From positions 863,905,071 through 863,969,070 of the forward strand of contig NC_056731.1 in the NCBI RefSeq assembly GCF_019279795.1: a stretch of 64,000 nt of DNA, in the 5' to 3' direction. Source of the stretch: Protopterus annectens (taxonomy: Eukaryota; Chordata; Ceratodontiformes; Protopteridae). Position numbers and translations under genes: made by a program. The notes under the pieces are model-generated. The model searched no databases. It saw only the letters and a list, made by a program, of their open reading frames with translations, and was not told the DNA's origin. How positions within the stretch are numbered: position 1 is the stretch's first letter; every line of letters begins with the position of its first letter. This document shows positions 1 through 9,489 of this stretch, piece after piece.

Positions 1-345
1 ATCACATACATAGGCTGGACTTTGGTAAACAGTTATTGCTATGACTACTTTCACACTGCCCCTCTCTCTTGCTTCTTGGACCCACTGTTCCAAGAGCTCC
101 CTCTTCCTCCATTTCAAGTTGGCATAGTGGTGCCAGACCTGCTCACCAGTCCAGGGGATACCAGTGGCACTGGTAAGATCATGGGCGAGACTTTCCCAGG
201 CTTCCGCTTTATATTGGGAGCCCTGGTACTGGTCCTGCAGCAGTCTCATGTCATGTTTTTTTACCAGGAGTCCTATCATGACCTTGGACTCCTGTATGCC
301 CCAGCACTGCACCTGAAAGTGCATGCTTTCTCCAACACCTGCCAT
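1..345 (-). CDS. Partial Myb/SANT-like DNA-binding protein ORF, 3' end outside window
   Basis: An open minus-strand frame starts at an ATG at 345 (in-frame TAG just upstream) and stays open to base 1, about 115 codons. The product has the spacing of a Myb/SANT-like (Myb_DNA-bind_5 type) domain: an amphipathic first helix (residues ~18-40), then AEAWESLAHDLTS (residues ~48-60), then WTGEQVWHHYANLKWRKREL near residues 65-84. In this family the tryptophans and the 'T-x-x-Q-V-x-x-x-x-x-N-L-K' stretch pack the three-helix fold. Such domains occur in host MSANTD/NAIF1-type proteins and in the second gene of PIF/Harbinger transposons. I cannot tell which this is, because the C-terminus is missing. 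The plus-strand ORF over the same bases is a shadow. Confidence 0.6.
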   Translation of the reverse strand, partial: MAGVGESMHFQVQCWGIQESKVMIGLLVKKHDMRLLQDQYQGSQYKAEAWESLAHDLTSATGIPWTGEQVWHHYANLKWRKRELLEQWVQEARERGSVKVVIAITVYQSPAYVCD

Positions 346-451
346 ACTGCCTACAGTGGAGAGCTACAACCAGTTATGAGTGTATTCCCATCTGCGGGAT
401 TTAAATACGGCTGATTTCCCACCTTTTGTCAAGATTTGGATGGTTTTGAAA

Positions 452-636
452 ATGCTAAGCTAAGCTACGGGCAAACCTGCTTAGCTAAGGTTGGCAGTGC
501 TTAAAGGGGCAGGTTCAGCAGTGCTTTCCAATGGGCAAATCCACTTAGTTGGGCTACTCATTGCTTAGTATTCATATGTACACAATGCTTACATCTGGTC
601 AGCATAGTTGTGAAATGCTTAGCATTGCTTATGCTT
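452..636. promoter_or_regulatory. Cluster of GCTTAG/CTAAGC motifs upstream of the Myb-like ORF
   Basis: Within 185 bp the hexamer GCTTAG, its complement or one-base variants recur several times (for example at 453-465, 478-489, 563-568 and 617-634). The cluster lies 100-290 bp upstream of the minus-strand Myb-like start. Repeated short motifs beside a Myb-like gene are what binding sites or subterminal transposon repeats look like. That role is inference; only the motif density is seen. Confidence 0.3.
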
Positions 637-760
637 TATTTTATTGGACTACCACCAGTATGGGATTGGTTCACCATTCATTACATAATATAGATTTATT
701 TACCTTCCCTAACATCCCCCAATGTGCTGGAATTACATTTATTCGTGTATGCCTATACTG

Positions 761-1186
761 AACTTTGGCCAACTGAGACCTACATGAGTGGAGTTAAGTA
801 GATTTTTACCTGCACTTTTACCAAATAATACAAGATTTAAAGTAATTTGTTTGTGTTGCATTGAGCAATATCTAGCTGGAAGTTGACTGTTTTTTCAGTA
901 GGTCTTATACAAGTGGTATTTTCAGTTAAGGCTTGTTAAAAAACCTACATAGCCAGTGATAAGTGGGGGTAGTTTACCTCATTGTTATTCGGTTTCTGTC
1001 TTATACAAGTGGTACAGTGAATTGTTTTCTGTTTAAACTGTGAGCTTTGGCCAACTGAGACCTACATGAGTGGAGTTAAGTAGATTTTTACCTGCACTTT
1101 TATCAAATAATACACGATTTAAAGTAATTTATTTGTGTTGCATTGAGCAATATCTAGCTGGAAGTTAACTGTTTTTTCAGTAGGTC
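761..1186. repeat. Direct duplication, 144-bp units 282 bp apart
   Basis: Bases 761-904 and 1043-1186 are near-identical direct copies (only a handful of differences). They start at the shared CTTTGGCCAACTGAGACC and end at TTTTTTCAGTAGGTC. The spacer 905-1042 holds 'TCTTATACAAGTGGTA' twice. A 24-base A tract follows at 1305-1328. No coding content was recognised. Confidence 0.8.
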
Positions 1187-1382
1187 CCCACCCACCATTC
1201 TTGTTTTTGTCTTGGTGTTAATCTTGGTGGCTTTGAAACTGCCCACCCCTCTTGTAAATTTGCACTTGGATACTCCTCCTGGGCCCATCTCATTTAATCA
1301 CTCACAAAAAAAAAAAAAAAAAAAAAAATATCTGCTTTTACTGTATTTGTGATTCTTCCTACTTTATTTTGTTTTTGCGTCA

Positions 1383-2268
1383 TCTTAAAAGTACTCAGTT
1401 GTATTTATTACTGCTTGGTGTAGCTCATTCTAAGCCTTTTAGTTTAAGCACTTGGGCTTCAGACCAGTTGTTTTACATTAAGAAGGTTTGTGGTCTGCAC
1501 TGTAGTGGCAGGACAGGTAGCTTACATCCTTCTAAGTTGGGAACTGCTGATTGAGGGCTCAGTGTCTGTTATTCTAAAAGTGTATTAATTCTGGTTTAAG
1601 CACTTGGGCTTCAAGCCAGTTATTTTACATTAAGAGGGTTCGTGGTCTGCACTCTTGTGGGAGGAGAGGCTGGACTCTGCCCTTCTGAGCTGGGAATTTA
1701 TGGTTAAAGGCTTATAGTGCCTGCATATTTGAACTGCTTCTTACTGAAATTGGTACACCTTGTTTGCTGTAGCATAGACTAGATTCAGGCCTGCTGAATC
1801 TAGCTTTGTTTGTATAACTTGAGCACTAATCCAGGCATTCTTTAAAGTATTCAATTGTATGTATTACTGCTTGGTAGTAACTTGATTAAAGTGTAGCTAT
1901 CATTCTAAGTCTTTTGGATTAAGCACTTGGGCTTCAGACCAGCTGTTTTACATTAGGAAGGTGTGTGGCCTGCACTGTGGTGGCAGGACTGGTAGCTTAC
2001 ATCCTTCTAAGTTGGGAACTATCAAAGTGTATTAGTTCTGGTTTAAGCACTTGGGCTTCAGGCCAGTTATTTTACATTAAGAAGGTTCGTGGTCTGCACT
2101 CTTGTGGGAGGAGAGGCTGGACTCTGCCCTTCTGAGCTGGGAATTTCTGGTTAAAGGCTTATAGTGCCTGCATATTTGAACTGTTTCTTACTGAAATTGG
2201 TACACCTTGTTTGCTGTAGCATAGACTAGATTCAGGCCTGCTGAATCTAGCTTTGTTTGTATGCTTGT
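1383..2268. repeat. Tandem duplication of a ~450-bp unit with internal half-repeats
   Basis: Copy 1 (about 1383-1835) and copy 2 (about 1842-2262) align along their length. Inside each copy the block AAGCACTTGGGCTTCAGACC...GGTCTGCACT occurs twice, so the array is higher-order. The GTCTGCACTCTTGTGGGAG...TCTGAGCTGGGAAT block also resembles the core of the 490-bp units at 9.5-12.6 kb, which suggests one repeat family at two sites. Confidence 0.75.
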
Positions 2269-2593
2269 TTGTTTGCTTATTATTTCTCTGAAACCCTAAT
2301 TCCACCTAAAACGCGGCTTTTCAGCGCTTCTGTGGATCCCTAGTGATATCTGCATTGCTTACTGTACTTATTTCCTTGTTCCACTTGAAAGAAAGTTACT
2401 GTTTGTCATTTGTGCATTTAAGTTACCTGTAGCACATTGCATTTAAGTTACCTGGCACTTTCTCACTAAAGCAATTATATAGGTCAGCGCTAAAAAATTA
2501 AAAGCACTACACCCTCACAAACTCCCCTTGAGTACCTTGTTCCCCATTGGCCTTTTTTTTCAGTTATAAAGGAATTCCCAATACTATTCTAGC

Positions 2594-3564
2594 ATGTCCA
2601 AAGGTCAGTTGTCAATCTCCTCTCCGGTCCAGCTGGTGAATCTAGGAATCTTGAGGCAATGTTACAACTGCCTCATGTACACAGACAACCCTCTCCTCCT
2701 CCCAACAAATTCCAACACATGTGAGAGATGCAACCATATAGCCAAACTGGAGGCTAAGCTCTCTCAACTCAGTACTGGCATAACCAGTCAGGAGGAAAAG
2801 GAAACCACACTCACTACAATTCCAGTCTCACATAGACCTATCACGACAGCAAACCAAACACATAAACACACAAAAACATACTCAGAGGCTCTAAATAAAA
2901 ATCTGCCTAAGCAGCAGAGACCTCCAAAGCAGACACCCAAGCAACCGCTACCCCAAAACAAAACACGTGCAACACATAGCTCACAAAGCCAGTGTGCCCA
3001 ACAGTCACAGCCCTTAAGGCTAAACAACACACCTGATACACTTGTAATAGGTGACTCTATCGTCAGGCACACTGACGTCCTGCTCATCAGGCTGAACAAG
3101 GAGAAGGTCACGGTGAGCTGCCTGTCGGGCGCTAGGATCCGCCACATAACACAAGCACTCAGGTCACTCCAAGGCAAGTACAAATATGACTCATTGTCCA
3201 TGCTGGTGTGAATGACCTGAGACGTACCTCCCTGGACTACATGAAAAGAGACATAGAGGAGCTCTCTGAGCATGTAGCCCAGGCCGGTATGACCCTGACC
3301 TTGAGTAGCATCTTACCTTCACCAAGAATGATGCCACAATATGAAGACAAGATGATCAATTTCAACAATTGGCTTAAGTATTGGTGTCATTCAAAGGGGA
3401 TCCAATGCCTGTCAGCCTGGGATGACATGCTCGACAAGCCACGATGCTTCGCTAGGGACAGCTTGCACCTATCACCCCTGGTTTTTCGGATATTGACAAA
3501 GGCTCTTGCTACCCCCATAGTGCGTTTTTTAGGCAAGGCTCAAAAGACAAACCCACCTCCATAA
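2594..3564 (+). pseudogene. CR1 ORF1, SGNH/GDSL-esterase-like, frameshifted
   Basis: The first frame (2594-3211, 205 codons) begins with a Cys-containing segment (CYNC...CERCNH, a possible zinc knuckle). A basic, Gln/Lys/Pro-rich linker follows, and then VIGDSIVRH, which is the catalytic-Ser block of SGNH hydrolases. A frameshift near 3200 moves the rest to the next frame (to 3564), which holds GVNDL (the Asn block) and ARDSLHLSP (the Asp-x-x-His block). All three catalytic blocks are therefore visible in order. Several CR1 ORF1 proteins carry such an esterase, thought to aid membrane or RNA-particle interactions. One break was seen. Confidence 0.75.
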
Positions 3565-3596
3565 GTATCACAAGGGATAAGAAACTAAGAGTAATG

Positions 3597-6510
3597 CTAC
3601 TCAACGCCAGAAGTCTAAACCTCAAGATGCATGCACTCTAAACTCTCCTTAGCATGGAGAACATTGTTATCTCTGCAGTAACAGAAACTTGGTTCAAGGC
3701 TCCCGAGAGCACCCCAGCACTACCAGGTTATACCTCATACCATGCTTTTCGGCCCCAAAACTTGGACCGAACCATAAAAGGAGGGGGAGTGTCAATATTC
3801 GTCAAAGATACCCACACCTCCAGGTTGGTGGCACAGCATGAAGCATCAGAGACTATCCATGTGCAACTAACAGTGGGTAAAACTGCCTTCCAGTTTATAG
3901 TCTGCTACAGACCACCCTCCCAAACCCAGGAACTCCACTCGGCCTTCATGAGAATACTCGAAAATATGAAGGTCTCTCCAAACACCATTATATTGGGCAA
4001 CTTCAACTACCCAAACATAGACTGGGAGCATTACTCTAGCTCCAACACCCTAGCCCAAAGGATCCTAGAATTTATAAACTCAAATGCTATGGAACAACTT
4101 GTTACCACTCCCACAAGAGGGAAAAAACATACTGGACCTGATCATCACCAGGTTGGGAGGGTGGCCTAATGGTTAAGGTGTTTGCCTTGCAAGCACAAGG
4201 TGCAGGGTTTGAGTCTCACAAGGGATAACTGGCTAGGCTTAAAATGGCTCACAAGGGCAGTTAGCTTAGTACGAAACTATGAACCTATGAACCAACATGG
4301 GGACTCTATGCTCCAGACCAGAAGTATATCCCTCACTGGTAAGATCAGACCATAAACTAATCTCACTGGATATTCACATCCCGACCCCACCCCCTGCCCA
4401 GAAAACCACAGTGAAAAACTTCTCTAAAGCAAATTTCACACTCCTCAAAACCGAGGTGGAATCCTTCAAAGCCCCTGGGCCTGTGAAAAATATGGCCCAG
4501 ACCGCAGAATCCTTTATAAACGCATTCTATGAACACCTTCAGGAATGCATAGATCATGCAATCCCAAATAAAATCAAGACCCAATCCTCCAAAGGCAGAC
4601 GTCCTGTCTGGTGGACCCCAGCCAAAACAAACTATACAATAGAAGGAGGAAGCTACTACATGATAGAGCAAAATCCCCAAAAGGGAAGGCATCTCTGATC
4701 AGTATTAGCAAAAAACTACGGGCACTCATAAAATCGTCTAAGGCCAGCTTCGAGAGAAAACTTGCACAGGACACTAAGGATAATCACAAGGCTTTCTTTA
4801 GTTATGTTAGGAACCTGGGTGGGAATTCCCAGATATGCTCAGAATTAGTCCAAAATGACAAAAAATACACCAAACCCACAGACATTGCCAACATCCTAGC
4901 TGACAGGTTCAGCGCAAACTTCTCCCTCCCCACCAAAAGGGCAAATATCTATCCCAGCAGAGTGCTGCCCCCTGACATCTCAGATGCTCAGGTAAGAGCC
5001 GCCCTCTCCAAAGCAAAAAACACAGCATCAATGGGACCAGACAGTGTCCCGGGCTGCGTCCTACATGAACTCCAAGAAGAGCTAAACCCAAACATAAAAC
5101 TACTGTTCAATCTCAGCCTTACTATGGGATATGTACACAAAGAGTGACGTACAGCAATGGTGGTCCCTCTCCACAAAGGTGGTGCCTCAACGGATCCTGG
5201 AAACTATCGCCCCATGAGCCTGACTAGCTTGGTCTGCAAAGCTATGGAAAGGATCATCATGGACCTTATAAATAAAGATATTGGGGACCTACAGACACTG
5301 GATCCTACCCAGTTCAGCTTTGTTAAGGGCAGATCCTGCCTCTTAAACCTGGTTGATTTCTTTGAAACAGTCACAAAGGCCATTGACGAGGGGAAGGTGG
5401 TCCACACAGCCTACCTGGACCTCGCAAAAGCCTTCGATACAATACCCCACTCGGGCATTATAGATAAGCTCACCAGCTTAAATATAAACCCCTATGTCAC
5501 TAGATGGGTTGCAAACTGGCTCAAGGACAGAGCCCACATGGTTAGAATTGCTGGAGCCATGTCAGACTCCAAACCAGTTACAAGTGGCGTCCCACAAGGC
5601 TCAGTCCTGGGACCTCTCTTGTTCGGTATATATTTCTCTGAGGTACAGGCCAACATGGAAGGACTGTGGCTGACCAAGTTCGCAGATGACTGCAAACTGG
5701 GCGCCATAATCGACTCTCCAGCTGACAGAAGCATCCTCCAAAAGGACCTCATAGAAACAGACAACTGGTGTCAGAGCCATGGCCTCAAGCTAAACGCCAA
5801 AAAGTGTATAGTCATCCCCTTTGGCAAAAACAAAGTGCCCACAAATTATCACATAAGTGGTAATCCATTGAGTACGGAAGATGTAATTAGGGACCTGGGG
5901 ACCCAAGTTGATAGCAATCTCTCATTTGACAACCACGTGGCCAAAGTGGTTAGAAAAACATTTTATATAGCCCACCTAATCATGAAGGGATTCACATCTA
6001 GATTAGGGGAGGTCATAGTGCCTCTTTACTCATCCCTCATCAGGCCCATAATTGAGTACAATGCCCCTTTTGGGATGTACCTTACCAGACACCTGCAGCA
6101 ACTGGAAAGACCCCAAAAGTACCTCACCAAGAGGATCAAAGGGCTCAAACAGATGTCATATGCTGCCCGGTTAAAGAAACTCCAGCTCTACTCAGAGGCG
6201 ATCTGTGCCTGACGTATAAAGCCATGTCCAACCCGGAATTAATGGACATGCTGCACCTCAGAAAATCCAAATCCCATCGAGCTACACGCTCGGGAGACTT
6301 GAACCTCAGCACTGAAATAAATAGGACATGCTGGAGGGACAGATTCATAACCCAGAGGCTCCCTTCACTCTGGAATAAAATCCCAGTCCAGGTTAGGTAG
6401 AGTCCCTCATTGACTCTCTTCAAGAGGAATCTTGATGAGTGGATGGGGGATCATAGGTTTACCCCGGATATCACTTCTGTGTCACTCTTAGACAGAGGCA
6501 CAGTATACTA
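3597..6510 (+). pseudogene. CR1 ORF2: endonuclease plus reverse transcriptase, broken
   Basis: An APE-type endonuclease starts near LLNARSLNLK and passes through VTETWF, GGGVSIFV and LGNFNYPNIDW. It is split by the SINE at 4149-4291 and resumes with VRSDHKLISLDI. The reverse transcriptase then shows GNYRPMSLTSLVCKAMERI, LDLAKAFDTIPHSGI, SGVPQGSVLGPLLF and KFADDCKLGA, where the two Asp of FADD are catalytic. The C-terminal segment continues in another frame to about 6510 (DLNLSTEINRTCWRDRF). Frames change near 4611-4698 and 6200. TGA replaces the Trp expected in 'KEWRTA' near 5145. Together with ORF1 this protein would nick and copy at the target. It cannot be active as it stands. Confidence 0.85.
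4149..4291 (+). mobile_element. tRNA-derived SINE inserted in the CR1 endonuclease, with a CR1-like tail
   Basis: The head has a pol III A box (TGGCCTAATGGTTAAGG, 4162-4178) and a B box (GGGTTTGAGTCTC, about 4205-4217) at tRNA-like spacing. The tail GGCTAGGCTTAAAATGGC...GGGCAGTTAGCTTAGTA, ending in CTATGAACCTATGAACC, is plainly related to the last ~60 bp of the CR1 that it interrupts. The CR1 reading frame resumes directly after it (DLIIT then NMGTL), which fixes the insertion point near 4149. At most a 4-5 bp TSD (ACCA) is visible. A SINE sharing a LINE tail is classically a parasite of that LINE's machinery. Confidence 0.85.
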
Positions 6511-6780
6511 ACCTCAAAAAAGGGCATAGCAAAATTAATTTAAAATGGGTGGCGAAAGCCAAACACACTCTGGCTAGGCTTATAAATGCCCTAGGGCAGA
6601 TAGCCTAGTATGAACCTATGAACCTATGAACCTATGAACTTGTGTTTATGTGGGGGTTTCACTACTTTATTACACTGACACCTCACATCTGGGCCTAATA
6701 TACCACTTTGGTTGAGAAATATAAGTTACTTACTACATAAATATACAAATAAATTAAAATTGTAATGATTACACATAAAA

Positions 6781-6865
6781 AATAGAAATGGCTTTGGTGA
6801 GGCTCAAACCATGAATGATTACATGCAAGACATACACTCTAACCACTACACTACTGCACATATGC
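6781..6865 (-). mobile_element. tRNA-derived SINE head, minus strand
   Basis: Reading the minus strand, TAGTGTAGTGGTTAGAGTG (an A box) is followed about 35 nt later by GGTTTGAGCCTC (a B box). The spacing is that of a tRNA or tRNA-derived SINE promoter, but the rest does not fold into a convincing tRNA. The body downstream on the minus strand (about 6640-6780) is AT-rich and unassigned. It sits between two CR1 3' ends. Confidence 0.5.
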
Positions 6866-7015
6866 TTACATTGGGTGCCTATAGCTATTTAACTTTTCAT
6901 GCCTTTTCAGCTGGGCTAAGCATAGCTATGCAACGGACACAAACATGCAGCTACAGTTAAACTTTACTGCACATGTAAAAAAAAAATAATTTGTTGTGTT
7001 TTTTACTTCGTACCC

Positions 7016-7390
7016 AGAGCTGTTGGACATACTCCATGTAAAGAAATCCCAATCCCTCTGAGCTACACGCTCTAGGGACCTAAACCTTGTCACCACAATA
7101 AACAGAACATGCTGGAGGGCTAGATTCCTGTCTCAGAGACTTCCCATACTCTGGAAAAAACTACCTATACATATATCAAACAAACCTCCTCATTAGCACT
7201 TTTCAAGAAAAATCTTGATGATTGGATGGGAGATAGGAAATTCACCCCTGGGATCACTTCTGTGGCTCTGCTTGACAGGGGCACAGGAAAATAATTTTCT
7301 TGGGTGGCAAAAGCCAGGGTACCATTTGGCTAGGCTTATATAGGCCCTAGGACCAATAGCCTAGTACCTACCTATGAACCTATGAATATC
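7016..7390 (+). mobile_element. 5'-truncated CR1 LINE copy (3' end only)
   Basis: This segment parallels 6228-6640 of the larger CR1. It encodes the C-terminal residues of ORF2 (ELLDILHVKKSQSL..., NRTCWRARF), then the 3' UTR, and ends with GGCTAGGCTTATATAGGCCCTAGG and ATGAACCTATGAAT. Truncation to about 375 bp is typical of incomplete target-primed reverse transcription. Confidence 0.8.
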
Positions 7391-8040
7391 TATGCTAATG
7401 CTAAACCTGTTATTGTATCAGCTTTCTTGGTTTGTAGGGATAATTGTCCATTATGACTTTGTCCAGATTTCTTACTCTGACGGGTTGGGAGATGTGCGCT
7501 ACAAGCTTCATACCCTGCCAAAAATTCATGCTTATGCTAAACCTTTATTCTATCACCTTTCTGGCTTTGTAGGGATGATTGTCCCTTATGGCTTTGCCCA
7601 GATTCTTTACTCTGACTGGTTGGGAGGTGTGCGCTATGTGCTTCATACCCTGCTGAAAATTCATGCTTATGCTAAACCTGTTATTCTATCAACGTTCTGA
7701 CTTTGTAGGGATGATTGTCCCTTATGGCTTTGTCCAGATTTCTTACATGGACGAGTTGGGAGGTGTGCCCTATGTACTTCATACCATGCTGAAAATTCAT
7801 GCTTATGCTAAACCTGTTATTCTATCAATGTTCTGATGTTGTAGGGATGATTGTCCCTTATGGCTTTGTCCAGATTTCTTACTCTAACAGGTTGGGAGGT
7901 GTGCGTTACATGCTTCAAACCCTGCCAAAAATTCATGCTTATGCTAAACCTGTTATTCTATCAACTTTCTGACTTTGTAGGGATGATTGTCCCTTATGGC
8001 TTTGTCCAGATTCCTTACTCTGATGGATTGGCGGTGTTTA
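7389..8040. repeat. Satellite-like array of ~137-bp units derived from a hAT-like MITE end
   Basis: About five direct units, marked by ATGCTTATGCTAAACCTG at roughly 7393, 7529, 7663, 7799 and 7937 (spacing 134-138 bp). Each holds GGCTTTGTCCAGATTTCTTAC followed by a degenerate GGTTGGGAGGTGTG. That pair matches the 3' end of the MITE family at 61151-61455 and the fragments near 28.0, 30.2 and 63.6 kb. The ORFs across it are by-products of the repeat. Confidence 0.8.
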
Positions 8041-9489
8041 CGAATGTTCTTGCTCTATTTATATTGCCTTATGGCAATTCTGGTGTGCAGGGGGGGCATG
8101 TGTATTGTGACAGCACTGATCTCAGACACGTGATCATTTGTTTTTAGCATTTTAAATGGTATATTGTTGTAAGCTGGTTTAGTTCTGAAGAAGTCTTTAT
8201 TCAAGGAAATGATGAAACAGGATGTCTTAATACCATCTCATCCCAGAATGAGTCATAATGGATCCCCCTCAAATGACAATAACTACTTATCTAATTATTA
8301 AAGCCAAATATCTTGTTCTGGTATCTAGACATAATTCTGGGTGAAATCAAGTTACTATTCAAGACCATTATTTTTCTTGTCTTTACCACATGTATTTTTC
8401 TACATGTCTCTCTGGGTGGAGAACCTCAGGATATTCACTCCCACCTCAGTCAGGTCATTGTCATATTTGTTTGGATCTTAAGGTCCTTGTGACATCATGG
8501 ATCCTGGCATTGGCCAAGCAGCTTAGAGTCATCCTGTGTTTGTCAGTTTGGTAAGTGCAGAGTTTCTGTGCTTAATTATAGAGTCACCTACACTGAAATA
8601 TTCCCTGTGATAAAACACACTTAGTGGGCCTTATGTACTTACACCAACTTTCCTGGTGACTTATCAGTGAGTTGTATGTCTTTGCAGTATATCTGAATGG
8701 AGAAGGAGTAGAAGTTGCCTTTTGTGCTGGAGGTAGAAATCTAAATTTTCAAGTGTTTTCTAGATGGCATGTGCATATTTTTCTTTATACCTTCAGCATA
8801 AGATATGGGCCTAGTGGTATGTTGTGGCTGCTGTGGCATTGTGGAGGTATAATGCTTATATATAGGGGGCTGATTTGAGAGGTTTCTCTCTGTGTTTCTT
8901 AAATATTTACATCTCTCTTAAGTTGCACTATCAATGAATAAATGCACTGAACAGTCAGTAAACATAAAGCAGTTGCTCCACAACCTTATAATGTCTAATA
9001 TGACAGGCTGACCATAGATGAAGATAAAACAGTCTGCTGGTCCATGTTGCCAGAAGGTGGATGATCTGGTCAAAATACTCAGTGTTTGGAAGGAGACTAC
9101 TATAGAAAACTCTGGAAATTTATTGAAGATGCATTTTGGATGATTATCTCTAGCTGGTTAGATGTTGGCTAGTCCCACAGTACTTTGTGAAAAGATACAA
9201 TTAGGTTTGACAAAAATGATGACTAGAGGTAATTTACATATTGGCTACTACTTGGGCTGCTCTTACCACAGCTAAATACAACTAGGAATCAATATCCATT
9301 TTCTCTACTTTCACCAGAAACATACCAGGAGCATTCATCCCAAGCTGGTTTCTGAGATGTAATAACAGACTTTATAGTAATCCACAATCACATTCCAGAT
9401 GTTGCAGAGGTCTGTACGCTTGCTGCAACCTTCTCCTGATAGATGCCCTGGTATGATATACAGCAGCTGAGCACAACAAAAAGCCAAGC
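8041..9489. other. Unassigned AT-rich sequence
   Basis: No coding homology, RNA gene or clear repeat structure was recognised here. It separates the MITE-derived array from the 490-bp array. Confidence 0.5.

Larger units (their letters stand above)
2480..6640 (+). mobile_element. CR1-clade LINE, near full length, interrupted by a SINE
   Basis: The order is a short 5' leader, ORF1 with an SGNH-esterase-like domain, ORF2 with endonuclease and reverse transcriptase, a short 3' UTR, and a 3' terminus of ATGAACCT repeats (6605-6637). That is the architecture of the CR1 clade of non-LTR retrotransposons, which move by target-primed reverse transcription. The 5' limit is uncertain (2480-2590), as no clear TSD is visible. 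The copy is dead: ORF1 has a frameshift near 3200, ORF2 has several frame changes plus a Trp-to-stop change near 5145, and a SINE sits in the endonuclease. Divergence from the copy at 12.6 kb suggests this one is younger. Confidence 0.85.

Noticed and set aside
22-414. Plus-strand 130-codon ORF
   Set aside because: It is the antisense of the Myb/SANT-like frame, which has a real domain pattern; the plus frame has none.
6781-6865. A functional tRNA gene
   Set aside because: A and B boxes are present, but the arms do not pair into a cloverleaf; a SINE head is more likely.
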